Origin: Kiritimatiellota bacterium
GTDB taxonomy: Bacteria; Verrucomicrobiota; Kiritimatiellia; JAAZAB01
Length of the DNA: 10,000 nucleotides
Direction: 5' to 3'
Assembly: GCA_008636095.1 (NCBI GenBank)
Contig: VSJD01000307.1
Coordinates: 1-10,000 of the forward strand
Shown: piece by piece, positions 1 to 7,008 of the stretch
Layout: every line of letters starts with the position of its first letter
Numbering within the stretch: position 1 is the first letter of the stretch
Translations under genes and position numbers: made by a program
Notes under the pieces: model-generated
Seen by the model: the letters and a program-made list of their open reading frames with translations, nothing else
The model's database searches: none
What the model was told of the DNA's origin: nothing

Positions 1-719
1 GGACCACGTCGTGGGGGGTATCCACACGCCTTATCGGCGGACTTATCATGACCCATAGCGACGACGATGGACTCATCCTGCCGCCGCGCCTGGCGCCGGC
101 CCACGTTGTGATCCTGCCGGTCATTCACAAGGACGCCGACCGCCCCAGTGTCCTGCAATATTGCGACCGCGTGGCCGCGGAACTGCGTGCCGTTTCCTAT
201 GATGGCCGTCCGCTGGTGGTGGAAGTGGATGCGCGCGAAGGGCGGGGTGGGGACAAGGTGTGGGGCTGGATCAAGAAGGGCATTCCCGTGCGCCTGGAAA
301 TCGGTCCGCGCGATATGGCCGCCGACGCCGTTTTCATGGGACGGCGCGACAAGCCGCACAAGGAGCGCCGGAGCGTGCCGCGCGCCGAGCTGGTGCAAAC
401 CATCGGCGCGTTGCTGGATGAAATGCAGGATGCGATCCTGGCACGGGCACGCGCCTTGCGCGAAGCACATACCCGCCGGATTGACAGCCGTCAGGAGTTT
501 TACGAGTTTTTCACGCCGCGTAATGCCGAGAAACCGGAAATCCACGGCGGCTTTGTAATGGCCCACTGGGGTGGCGACACGGCGGCGGAAGAAACACTGA
601 AGAACGATTTGAGCGTCACCATCCGCTGCATTCCGCTGGATTCTCCGGAGGAGCCGGGTACCTGTCCCTTCACCGGAAAACCCAGCCCCCGCCGGGTACT
701 GTTTGCAAAGGCGTACTGA
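1..719 (+). CDS. proS: Prolyl-tRNA synthetase, archaeal/eukaryotic-like type, C-terminal part (5' truncated by window)
   Basis: This is the 3' end of prolyl-tRNA synthetase, which charges tRNA-Pro in the cytoplasm. The reading frame is open from base 3, giving 238 codons to the TGA at 717-719; the start lies outside the window. The first visible residues, TTSWGVSTRLIGGLIM, are class II motif 3 of this enzyme, with the ATP-contacting Arg in STRLIG. An internal ATG at 48 lies inside this motif and is not the start. The anticodon-binding domain follows (LAPAHVVILPV, then EVDAREGRGGDKVWGWIKKG and GIPVRLEIGPRD). The C-terminal zinc-type domain ends in CPFTGKPSPRRVLFAKAY; the terminal Tyr is typical of this form. 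Only two Cys are visible in that domain (TIRC and GTC), so a full four-Cys zinc site looks degenerate. This C-terminal domain distinguishes the enzyme from the common bacterial ProRS with its editing insertion. It converges on the porin gene 65 bp away. Confidence 0.95.
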   Translation, partial: TTSWGVSTRLIGGLIMTHSDDDGLILPPRLAPAHVVILPVIHKDADRPSVLQYCDRVAAELRAVSYDGRPLVVEVDAREGRGGDKVWGWIKKGIPVRLEIGPRDMAADAVFMGRRDKPHKERRSVPRAELVQTIGALLDEMQDAILARARALREAHTRRIDSRQEFYEFFTPRNAEKPEIHGGFVMAHWGGDTAAEETLKNDLSVTIRCIPLDSPEEPGTCPFTGKPSPRRVLFAKAY

Positions 720-784
720 AGTGAATGCAGAATCTTGCCAAGCCTCCGGCGGATAAATAGCTCGTTCTTTCCCGTCGTCTGCCT

Positions 785-2161
785 TTAGAAAAGGGAGTAA
801 ACGACGCCACATTGAATGCGCCAGTCGGCGCCGGCGGCGCCGCTTTGCACCTCTTTGTGGCCATAGAGTCCTTCCATGCCTATGGTCAGCAGTTTGAATG
901 GCTGCCACATAAGGTTTAAGCTGGCGTAGTGGGTCTGGTGATAGGCGTTTGGACCTTGAGATATCTCGTTGTTGATATTGACAAGACCGTAGCTGGCCGT
1001 AGAGCGCAATTTTTCGGTCCATCCATGCGTATAGCCTATCATGGCGGCCATGAAGGGCAGTGCCTTCAGGTCCCCCGATGGATTGTAGGCGGCATCGTTG
1101 TTGAAGAAGTCGTCGTTATTATAGCGGGCGATGCCCTGTCCGAGAGTGCCCTGGAACTGGAGCGAATCGCGCGTAAAGAGCGATTTCACCATCGACAGGT
1201 TTAAACCTCCGCCTAAAACGGTCTGAATACCGTTGGTTACGCCATCGGCACCAAGAACACGGACGATGGCGGCCAGCTGTACATGGCCGAACGACGCATC
1301 TTCCCAGCGTGTATTCAAGCCGATATCAGGCGCACGGTTGACTGGTACAGCCGTTGGGTCGCCGGTGGTATCCACTTCTGATGAAGGCTTCTCCAAGCTG
1401 GCGTTTACCTGCCATTGCTTGTTCAAGGGGAGTTGGTAGCGCAACAGAGGCAAGCGCGCGGAGACGGCCGCGTTCGGGCCTTCGTAGTCCAGCGTATCTG
1501 GCCAGGCGTCCGGATCTTCAAAGACACTAAAGGTCTGTCCGACAATGATGTTGTAATACTGCCCATAGAGATGGCGGATGCGGAAATTCATGGTAGAACT
1601 GCCGGACCCGAAAAAGTCGTTTTCATAGTAGAACCGCGGCGTTCCTCCCTGCGTGGGAGCGCGGACATCGAGCATGAGTCGCGAGCCTTTGGCTGAAACG
1701 TTGAAGCGGTTCCCGCCGCCCTTGGTTGGATCGCCTGTCACCGGGATTGTCGCGGGAACAAATTCGTCGGGGTTGCCCGGATTTCCTGTGTCGAAGATAA
1801 AGTCCAAACGCGGCTTGGCGTTAAACCTGATCATTGCTGGAGTATGGGGGATGGGGATGAAGCCCCGGTATTTTGGGTCGAGCGTCAGATCGTCTGGACG
1901 GGGTGCCGCCTCCTGGTTATCGGCGAATGTATGGCGATAGATGATCTGGCTTACACGTCCTGTCGGTAGTTCTGTCGCCAAAAATGCCTGCTGCTTCTCA
2001 AGGTCCACGACCTTTTGTTTCAGTTCCTGGATGGCCTGGTCGAGCGACTTTACGGTGGCCTTGAGCTGGTCTGTTTCCGCGGACTGCGCATACAACTTCG
2101 GTACACCGGCCAGCATCAGAATGCCGGCGATCATCAGGCTGGTGCATACAGTGTATTTCAT
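785..2161 (-). CDS. DcaP-like outer-membrane porin
   Basis: This 458-residue protein is probably a trimeric outer-membrane beta-barrel porin of the DcaP-like family. Residues 1-25 form a Sec signal peptide, with a hydrophobic stretch TSLMIAGILMLAGV and a likely cut after LYA. Residues about 29-62 (TDQLKATVKSLDQAIQELKQ onward) form a heptad-like coiled coil, as in the periplasmic N-terminus of DcaP. The rest is rich in alternating aromatic strands (FYYENDFFG, FRIRHLYGQYYNIIVGQTFS) and ends in VVYSLF; a final Phe is the usual barrel-assembly signal. DcaP of Acinetobacter is linked to uptake of small negatively charged solutes. Placement as the last gene after asparaginase, aspartate decarboxylase and antiporter suggests a role in Asn/Asp entry or Ala exit, which is inference. 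The ATG is preceded by AAGG with 8-nt spacing, just downstream of a repeat that fills the gap to ansB. Family call is from motif memory only. Confidence 0.8.
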   Translation of the reverse strand: MKYTVCTSLMIAGILMLAGVPKLYAQSAETDQLKATVKSLDQAIQELKQKVVDLEKQQAFLATELPTGRVSQIIYRHTFADNQEAAPRPDDLTLDPKYRGFIPIPHTPAMIRFNAKPRLDFIFDTGNPGNPDEFVPATIPVTGDPTKGGGNRFNVSAKGSRLMLDVRAPTQGGTPRFYYENDFFGSGSSTMNFRIRHLYGQYYNIIVGQTFSVFEDPDAWPDTLDYEGPNAAVSARLPLLRYQLPLNKQWQVNASLEKPSSEVDTTGDPTAVPVNRAPDIGLNTRWEDASFGHVQLAAIVRVLGADGVTNGIQTVLGGGLNLSMVKSLFTRDSLQFQGTLGQGIARYNNDDFFNNDAAYNPSGDLKALPFMAAMIGYTHGWTEKLRSTASYGLVNINNEISQGPNAYHQTHYASLNLMWQPFKLLTIGMEGLYGHKEVQSGAAGADWRIQCGVVYSLF

Positions 2162-2178
2162 AACGGCCGCCTTGTCCT

Positions 2179-2298
2179 TTATCTGTAAATAATTAAATTC
2201 ATAGTAATTTTCAAAATTGGTATGGGGGCGCTACGCGCCGCGACCGTTGCCGCACATAGTGCGCCTCCCACATGAAATTCAAAGTAATTTACAGATAA
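2179..2298. repeat. Composite repeat filling the ansB-porin gap: 12-bp inverted ends, 19-bp direct repeats, GC-rich core
   Basis: TTATCTGTAAAT at 2179-2190 is a perfect inverted copy of ATTTACAGATAA at 2287-2298. A direct repeat is nested with these ends: 2195-2213 and 2275-2293 match at 17 of 19 positions (AAATTCAWAGTAATTTWCA). The AT-rich arms flank a GC-rich core at about 2221-2271. The element begins 4 bp after the ansB stop codon and ends 17 bp before the porin start, so it occupies almost the whole intergenic region. The layout resembles a small non-autonomous insertion (MITE- or REP-type), with the direct repeats as possible decayed target duplications. There is no ORF in it. Only one copy is visible in this window, so mobility is inference. 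A weak promoter-like pair for the porin (TTGAAA at 2209-2214, TATTTA at 2186-2191, 17-bp spacer, minus strand) lies in the left arm. Confidence 0.65.
2221..2271. repeat. Double-hairpin REP/BIME-like core
   Basis: Two perfect short hairpins lie back to back: GGCGC-TAC-GCGCC at 2227-2239 and CGCAC-ATA-GTGCG at 2251-2263. The flanks are also roughly complementary: TATGGGGGCGC on the left against GCGCCTCCCACA on the right. The two halves are therefore diverged inverted copies of one unit, the arrangement of a bacterial REP doublet. In the ansB-to-porin transcript this could slow 3' exonucleases or cause partial termination. Neither hairpin is followed by a U-run, so it is not a standard intrinsic terminator. 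Confidence 0.6.
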
Positions 2299-2302
2299 GC
2301 GC

Positions 2303-3364
2303 TCAATACTTTGAAAACTTATCCTGAATCTCCTTGGGACTGCTGGTTTTCATCAGTGCCAGCATGAGGAGCACGCGGGCCTTCTGGGGGTTTAGCTCCA
2401 TGGCCGCGACTGTGTCCATCTTGTCGTCGTCGATCTCGACGTTACGGACCACGAGGCCGCTGCCGGTGCGGGAACTGCGCACGACCACAACGCCCTTTTT
2501 CACCGCATCACCCAGCGCGGCGAGCGCCGGATCCGTGCTGTTGCCATCGCCGACACCGGCCAGTACCAGGCCTTTGGTGCCCTTTTCCACGGCGCAATCG
2601 ATAAAATCGCGGCCAAGGTTGGCGTAGGAGTAAATGATCTCCACCCGGGGCAGGACATCCACGCCCTCGACCGAAAACTCCGAAGCCGTGGTATGCAGTG
2701 CCGCCGGCTTATTGAAGAAATGCACGGCGCCGGTGTTGGCTACGCCGGCGCGGCCGCGGTTGGGGGACTTGAACGTGTCCAATTGGGTGGTATTCTGCTT
2801 TTCGATTTCGCGGGCAAAATGAATTTCATCGTTAAGCACCACGAGCACTCCGCGCCCCCTGGCCTCCGGATGGATGGCCACGGCCACGGCATTGTAGAGA
2901 TTCGCCGGGCCATCGGCGCTGGTGGCGGTCGCCGGCCGCATGGAGCCGACCATGACGACCGGCTTGTCGCTCTTAACTACCAGGTTTAGAAAATAGGCCG
3001 TCTCCTCCATTGTATCGGTGCCGTGCGTGATGACTACGCCATCGACATCATCCCGTTTGAGCGTCGCGTTGACCCGCTTGGCGAGCTTCAGCCATACCTC
3101 GTTGTTCATGTTCTGACTGCCGATGTTGACGATCTGCTCGCCCGTCAGGTCGGCCAGTTCCGTGATTTGCGGGACCGCCTTGATCAGGTCCTCGACCTTA
3201 AACGTGCCGGACTTGTAGCCAACTTCCTTCGTGCTGGTCTGCGCGCCGGCAATCGTGCCGCCGGTTGCCAGAACCACGATCTTCGGCCTGGCTGACGCAT
3301 CGGATGCCAACGCCAGTATTACGGCGGCAATAGCCGCCAGGACCAATACCATTTGACCTTTCAT
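2303..3364 (-). CDS. ansB: Periplasmic L-asparaginase, type II
   Basis: This 353-residue enzyme hydrolyses Asn to Asp and ammonia. Residues 1-25 form a signal peptide (hydrophobic VLVLAAIAAVILALA, cut predicted after DASA), so it acts in the periplasm. Catalytic residues of the family are all in place: nucleophile Thr37 in ATGGTIAG, Tyr50, Ser83-Gln84 in IGSQNMNN, Thr116-Asp117 in ITHGTDTMEET, and Lys189 in REIEKQNT. The C-terminal domain has VGDGN, VVRSSR and LNPQKARVLL, and the length fits the E. coli type II enzyme plus leader. I chose the ATG at 3364 because AGGAGG lies 8 nt upstream and the signal peptide begins there. An in-frame ATG at 3421 would add 19 residues read through a hairpin repeat. 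The gene lies downstream of aspD and upstream of the porin in the same direction, and its product feeds Asp to AspT. It probably also has its own promoter in the 155-bp gap. Confidence 0.95.
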   Translation of the reverse strand: MKGQMVLVLAAIAAVILALASDASARPKIVVLATGGTIAGAQTSTKEVGYKSGTFKVEDLIKAVPQITELADLTGEQIVNIGSQNMNNEVWLKLAKRVNATLKRDDVDGVVITHGTDTMEETAYFLNLVVKSDKPVVMVGSMRPATATSADGPANLYNAVAVAIHPEARGRGVLVVLNDEIHFAREIEKQNTTQLDTFKSPNRGRAGVANTGAVHFFNKPAALHTTASEFSVEGVDVLPRVEIIYSYANLGRDFIDCAVEKGTKGLVLAGVGDGNSTDPALAALGDAVKKGVVVVRSSRTGSGLVVRNVEIDDDKMDTVAAMELNPQKARVLLMLALMKTSSPKEIQDKFSKY

Positions 3365-3372
3365 TGATTGCT

Positions 3373-3378
3373 CCTCCT
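3373..3378 (-). promoter_or_regulatory. Ribosome binding site of ansB (decides the start)
   Basis: AGGAGG on the minus strand lies 8 nt before the ATG at 3364-3362. It is the strong Shine-Dalgarno match that favours this start over the in-frame upstream ATG at 3421. The upstream ATG would place the repeat hairpin and this RBS inside the coding region. Confidence 0.85.
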
Positions 3379-3386
3379 TTGAAAAT

Positions 3387-3448
3387 AGCCGACGTAAAGT
3401 CGGCTCTACATTATTCATCATATTGGTAGAGCCGGTTTTATACCGGCT
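3387..3448. repeat. Inverted pair of 23-bp hairpin units (REP-doublet-like) in the ansB leader
   Basis: Two hairpins face each other. Unit 1 (3387-3409, read on the minus strand) has the stem AGCCGAC/GTCGGCT around a 5-nt loop. Unit 2 (3426-3448, plus strand) has the stem AGCCGGT/ACCGGCT around TTTAT. Read in the same orientation, both units start GTAGAGCCG and end CGGCT. They differ at 5 of 23 positions. Four of these are two compensatory stem changes (A-T to G-C, and C-G to T-A) and one is in the loop. The outer arms CGGCTCTAC (3401-3409) and GTAGAGCCG (3426-3434) form a further 9-bp perfect inverted repeat around a 16-bp AT-rich centre. The pair lies between the aspD stop and the ansB RBS, inside any ansB leader. 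It belongs to a different sequence family from the double hairpin near 2250. It could tune mRNA stability or ansB translation. Confidence 0.75.
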
Positions 3449-3467
3449 ACGGTTTGTTTTTTAATCC

Positions 3468-3496
3468 ATTAAATCCCGCCCCTCGGAGCGTGTAAA
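3468..3496 (-). promoter_or_regulatory. Candidate sigma70-type promoter for ansB
   Basis: On the minus strand a -35 box TTTACA (3496-3491) and a -10 box TTTAAT (3473-3468) are separated by 17 bp. This would start transcription near 3461, upstream of the hairpin pair, giving a leader of about 95 nt. It would let ansB and the porin be expressed separately from aspT-aspD. The match is by eye; the GC-rich spacer is unusual. Confidence 0.35.
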
Positions 3497-3519
3497 CTTG
3501 TTCCTATATTGATACCAGA

Positions 3520-5160
3520 CTATTTCTTGGTCGCCTGCCATTCCTTGACGTAATCCTGGGATGCCTCCACCAGGTATTGTCCGATTTTCGGATAGGCTTC
3601 CTCGGGTAGATTCGCCAGCGAGACGCGTACGGACCATTGGGGGCCATCAAATCCACCGCCGGGCATGAGGACCACGCCCGACAGTTCGGCCAACCGGAAC
3701 AGGATGTCCACCGGCTCGTAGTTTTTCTTAAGGAATTTTGCGAAGTCCGCGCCGAACGCGTGCTCGGCCCAGATCATCATGTCCAGTTCGCAATAATAGT
3801 CAGCGCGATTCTTGTCCGCCGGGTAGGGCAGGCCCAGGCCGTCCCAGAGCGCCTTGAAGCGACGCCGGACGATCAACTGGCAAATGGTTTTATAGCTGTT
3901 CTCCACGTCCGTCAAAGCGAACAGGGAGAACAGTGCCATCTGCACCTGCTGGGGAAGCGACAGGCCGGCCGTATGGTTGAGCGCGACCAAGCGACTGTCG
4001 GCCACCATGCGGTCAATAAACTTCAGCTTTGCCGGTGTCAGGGTCAGGGTGTCATAGCGTTTGTTCAGCGCGGCACGGTCTTTCGCCGGAAGCTTCGCGA
4101 TCATCCTGTCGAAAATATTTTCTTCATGGATGGCAATGACACCCAGGCGCCAGCCCGTGCAGCCGAAGTGTTTTGAATATGAGTAGACGCCGATGGTGTT
4201 ATGCGGCAGTTCAGCCATCAGTGAACGGAAACCGGGCACGAAGGTGCCATAAACGTCGTCGGTAATGATGATCAGGTCGGGGCGTTTCGTCTCCACCAGC
4301 TTGACGAGCCGTCGCAGGGATTCGGCGCGCATCGCGTAGGAGGGCGGATTGCTCGGGTTCACCAGGAAAAAGGCCTTGATGCGCCGGTCGGCCAGTTTAT
4401 CGATTTCGCTGTCGGCATACTGCCAGGTGTGGGTGCCGTTGGCACGCAGCTCTTTATTGGCGCTGATTTCAACAACGCGGAACGAAAAGCGATCGAGTTC
4501 GGGAATCTCGATGTAAGGGGTGAACGTCGGCACGCCCAGAGCAATGGTGTCGCCGCGATGGAGCAGGCGATTCACCATCAGCGAGTCGAACGTATAACAC
4601 ATGGCCGCCGTGCCGCCCTCGACGGCGAACAGATCATAATGACCCTTCGGTGGCCGGCCCGCGCACATTTCCTGCGCAAGATAGGCATGCACGATGCGTT
4701 CCGTGCACTGGAGCATGCGGTCTGGAGAGGGATAGTGGTCGGCGATGATGCTGTCGGTCAATTCGTGGACGAATATGTCGGCGTCAAACCCTAGTTTTTT
4801 CACCCCGTAGTCGAAGCCCGCGCGGAGCAGTTTAACTCCCGGAGTGTCCGGATTCCGGTTAAGAAACTCCATAAATCGCTTGGCGATCCCCGGCTTTTGT
4901 GGCATGCCGCCGGTATCGGGCACGTTTAGGGTGCGCTTCGATTCTTCAATGCCGAAGCGGCCGAGGGTAAAGAATGCTTCGCGCGGCGTGGTGCAGACCC
5001 AGTTCGGGTTGCCGCGTCCGGCATTGAGCATCTGGGTCGCGCTGTTGCGGGTGTGCTCCTCGGCAAGTTGGATCAGGTTGTTTTTTAATTCAAAAGGGCT
5101 GAGGATTTCCAGCGCCTTCTCCTGGGCGCGGGAAACTTGAATCGGCTTGATCGGGCTCAT
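3520..5160 (-). CDS. aspD: Aspartate 4-decarboxylase (PLP; bifunctional aspartate transaminase type)
   Basis: This cytoplasmic PLP enzyme converts L-aspartate to L-alanine and CO2, and family members also transaminate. The length of 546 residues fits the large aspartate 4-decarboxylase group and exceeds ordinary aminotransferases (about 400). Fold-type I landmarks are present (546-residue numbering): LNAGRGNPNW near 46-54, VEGGTAAMCYTF near 180-192, NPSNPPS at 268-274, DDVYGTF at 301-307, the PLP-binding Lys330 in SYSKHFGCTGWRLG, and a substrate-carboxylate Arg512 in SVRVSLANL. I chose the ATG at 5160 because GGAGG lies 7 nt upstream; the in-frame ATG at 5166 touches that Shine-Dalgarno sequence. 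It begins 29 bp after aspT and is almost certainly co-transcribed with it. The reaction consumes a proton and supplies the Ala that AspT exports, so it should generate proton-motive force and resist acid. Confidence 0.94.
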   Translation of the reverse strand: MSPIKPIQVSRAQEKALEILSPFELKNNLIQLAEEHTRNSATQMLNAGRGNPNWVCTTPREAFFTLGRFGIEESKRTLNVPDTGGMPQKPGIAKRFMEFLNRNPDTPGVKLLRAGFDYGVKKLGFDADIFVHELTDSIIADHYPSPDRMLQCTERIVHAYLAQEMCAGRPPKGHYDLFAVEGGTAAMCYTFDSLMVNRLLHRGDTIALGVPTFTPYIEIPELDRFSFRVVEISANKELRANGTHTWQYADSEIDKLADRRIKAFFLVNPSNPPSYAMRAESLRRLVKLVETKRPDLIIITDDVYGTFVPGFRSLMAELPHNTIGVYSYSKHFGCTGWRLGVIAIHEENIFDRMIAKLPAKDRAALNKRYDTLTLTPAKLKFIDRMVADSRLVALNHTAGLSLPQQVQMALFSLFALTDVENSYKTICQLIVRRRFKALWDGLGLPYPADKNRADYYCELDMMIWAEHAFGADFAKFLKKNYEPVDILFRLAELSGVVLMPGGGFDGPQWSVRVSLANLPEEAYPKIGQYLVEASQDYVKEWQATKK

Positions 5161-5167
5161 GGGCATT

Positions 5168-5172
5168 CCTCC
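5168..5172 (-). promoter_or_regulatory. Ribosome binding site of aspD (decides the start)
   Basis: GGAGG on the minus strand is 7 nt before the ATG at 5160-5158 but only 1 nt before the in-frame ATG at 5166-5164. The spacing makes the second ATG the likely start, shortening the protein by two residues. Confidence 0.75.
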
Positions 5173-5189
5173 GGTTGTGGGTTTATGGT

Positions 5190-6887
5190 TTAGTGCAACA
5201 ACATGACAATGATAACGCCCCAGATCGTGAGCAGTGTGTTACCCACGGCATAGGTCACGGTGTAGCCGAGCGCCGGTACTTTGCTTTTGGCCTCTTCCTG
5301 GATAGCGCCCAGCGCGGCGGTGGTCGTACGCGCACCGGCACAGGCACCCAACAGGATGCCGGGATGCATCTTGAAGATATACTTGCCGACCAGCAGGCCG
5401 ACGATAAACGGAACGATAGTTACTGCAACCCCGGCAATAAACAGCGTCAGCCCCTGCTGTTTCAGACCCTCGACGAATCCAGGCCCCGCGGTGATGCCGA
5501 CCACCGCAATAAAGGCGCACAGGCCCACGTTGTTGAAGACCCACAGTGCCGGGGCCGGGATGCGGCCGAAAATGGGGTGGACGGAGCGCAACCAGCCGCA
5601 CACCAGCCCGGCGATCAGTGTGCCGCCGCTCGTGCTGAGCGTGAGCGGAACAGAGCCAAGCGTAAAGGTGATGGCGCCGATTATGGCGCCCACGCCGATA
5701 CCCAGACCCATGAATACCATGTCGGTCATATTGGTCGGGCGGTCGGCATAGCCCACCTGCTGGATCACACGCTCGACATCGCGTTTGGCGCCTCCGATTT
5801 GTAATACGTCGCCTACGTTCACTTTCGTGCTGGGCGTAATGGGTAGTTCCACGCCGGTGCGCATAAGTTTGCGCAAGAAGATTCCGTGGGCGGCCCGGCC
5901 GGTTTCCATTTCGGCTAACTCCTGGAGGGTCTTGCCTTCAATCTTCCGGCGGGTAATGACCACGTCGAGGAATTCCGCCGGAAAGTCAAGCAATACGGCG
6001 TCATCCACTTCGATCCCGAAAGATGGTCCTTCCCGCAGTTCTACGTCGCGGCGCGCGGCCAGGGCAATCACGTCCCCCGCGTGAATTACCTGATCAGCGG
6101 CAGGCTCAATGATCTTTTCGACCTGCCGGATGCGCTCGATAAAGACCCGCAAGGGCAAAAAATGTTGCTCGGTCTCTTCCACGGTTTTATTTGCGCAAAA
6201 GCTGTCTGAGGATACGCGGTAGGCCCGCACCACAAACTTTTGGTAGGCCGACACCACCCCCGGCTCGGCTTCCGTAGCGCCCATCTGGGCTTCCAGCTTC
6301 TTACATTCTTCAGCCAGGTTGACGCGCAACAGTTTCGGAGCGAGGGATGAAAGGAACCACGCCGAGCCGGCCGTGCCGAACAGGTAGGTCACTGCATAGG
6401 CCACCGGCATATGGTCGAGAAACAGTTTTTTTTGATCCGCCGCCACGTTGGCTAATTGGTTAATGGAATCTGTCGCCACACCCAGAACGGCCGAGATCGT
6501 GCAGGCGCCGGACAGGAGTCCCGCGCCGAACCCCACATCAAGCCCGCAAATCCTGGTGGCCGCATAGGCGGTCAAAAGACACGTGACGCATACGATGACC
6601 GCGAACAACACTTGTGCAAGGCCGCCGCTCTTTAACCCCCGAAAGAACTGTGGCCCGACGCTGTATCCGACGGCGAAGAGGAACATCAAAAAGAAGATGG
6701 CTTTCACATTGGGCGAGATTGTGATGTGCAACTGCCCCACCAGCACGCCGGCGAGCAGAACGCCGGTCACCGATCCCAGCGTGAACTTGCCGATTTTTAT
6801 TTTCCCGATGAAAAAGCCGATTGCCAGCGTAAGGAAAACGGCAATTTCAGGGTGATCACGAAGCGTTTGAACAAGCCAGTGTATCAT
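5190..6887 (-). CDS. aspT: Aspartate:alanine antiporter (AspT/AAE family)
   Basis: This 565-residue inner-membrane protein is expected to exchange external aspartate for internal alanine. The AspT architecture is clear. An N-terminal membrane half spans about residues 10-180 (IAVFLTLAIGFFIGKI, AIFFLMFLFAVGYSVGPQFF). Two central cytoplasmic TrkA-C/RCK-C-type domains follow, about 215-290 and 295-378 (AGDVIALAARRD and VNVGDVLQIGGAKRD end equivalent strands). A C-terminal membrane half spans 390-565 (FIAVVGITAGPGFVEGLKQQ, GACAGARTTTAALGAIQEE). The two halves are internal duplications, seen in the matching GYSVGPQFFRGLK and GITAGPGFVEGLK. AAGGAG lies 8 nt before the ATG. It is the first gene of the cluster and aspD follows after 29 bp; that pair is the known Asp/Ala proton-motive cycle. 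YidE/YbjL-type relatives share the fold, so substrate assignment rests partly on the aspD neighbour. Confidence 0.93.
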   Translation of the reverse strand: MIHWLVQTLRDHPEIAVFLTLAIGFFIGKIKIGKFTLGSVTGVLLAGVLVGQLHITISPNVKAIFFLMFLFAVGYSVGPQFFRGLKSGGLAQVLFAVIVCVTCLLTAYAATRICGLDVGFGAGLLSGACTISAVLGVATDSINQLANVAADQKKLFLDHMPVAYAVTYLFGTAGSAWFLSSLAPKLLRVNLAEECKKLEAQMGATEAEPGVVSAYQKFVVRAYRVSSDSFCANKTVEETEQHFLPLRVFIERIRQVEKIIEPAADQVIHAGDVIALAARRDVELREGPSFGIEVDDAVLLDFPAEFLDVVITRRKIEGKTLQELAEMETGRAAHGIFLRKLMRTGVELPITPSTKVNVGDVLQIGGAKRDVERVIQQVGYADRPTNMTDMVFMGLGIGVGAIIGAITFTLGSVPLTLSTSGGTLIAGLVCGWLRSVHPIFGRIPAPALWVFNNVGLCAFIAVVGITAGPGFVEGLKQQGLTLFIAGVAVTIVPFIVGLLVGKYIFKMHPGILLGACAGARTTTAALGAIQEEAKSKVPALGYTVTYAVGNTLLTIWGVIIVMLLH

Positions 6888-6941
6888 TCTTTGTGCTCCT
6901 TTCCGGACGGATGGTTGGTTGGTGTCAACAAAACCATGGAT

Positions 6942-6969
6942 ATATTATCAGACTGTGCTGGTATGTAAA
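6942..6969 (-). promoter_or_regulatory. Probable extended -10 promoter of the aspT-aspD operon
   Basis: On the minus strand TTTACA (-35, 6969-6964) and TAATAT (-10, 6947-6942) are separated by 16 bp. TG one base upstream of the -10 box forms an extended -10 (TGATAATAT). Transcription would start near 6935, giving a leader of about 48 nt before the aspT ATG at 6887 with its AAGGAG site. This is the best-looking promoter in the window. Confidence 0.55.
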
Positions 6970-7008
6970 TAACTTTGGCAATTTATCGCAGTTGGGCCGG
7001 AGATCGAG

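Noticed and set aside
720..784. Possible bidirectional terminator between convergent proS and porin genes
   Set aside because: Only short, poor stems (around CCTCCGGCGG) and no stem with a following T-run on either strand.
3365..3421. Longer ansB start at 3421
   Set aside because: It would code through the repeat hairpin and the strong RBS and put 19 extra residues before a clean signal peptide.
2179..3448. CRISPR-like array from the repeated hairpins
   Set aside because: The repeats are inverted pairs of two unrelated sequences without regular spacers, so they fit REP-type elements and not CRISPR.
3637..4176. Open frame of 179 codons on the plus strand
   Set aside because: Antisense to aspD and without its own RBS or family resemblance.
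5161..5166. aspD start at 5166
   Set aside because: This ATG is only 1 nt from the Shine-Dalgarno sequence, while the ATG at 5160 has normal 7-nt spacing.
5175..5804. Open frame of 209 codons on the plus strand
   Set aside because: Antisense to aspT, with low-complexity Asp/Gln/Arg/His-rich translation and no recognisable domain.
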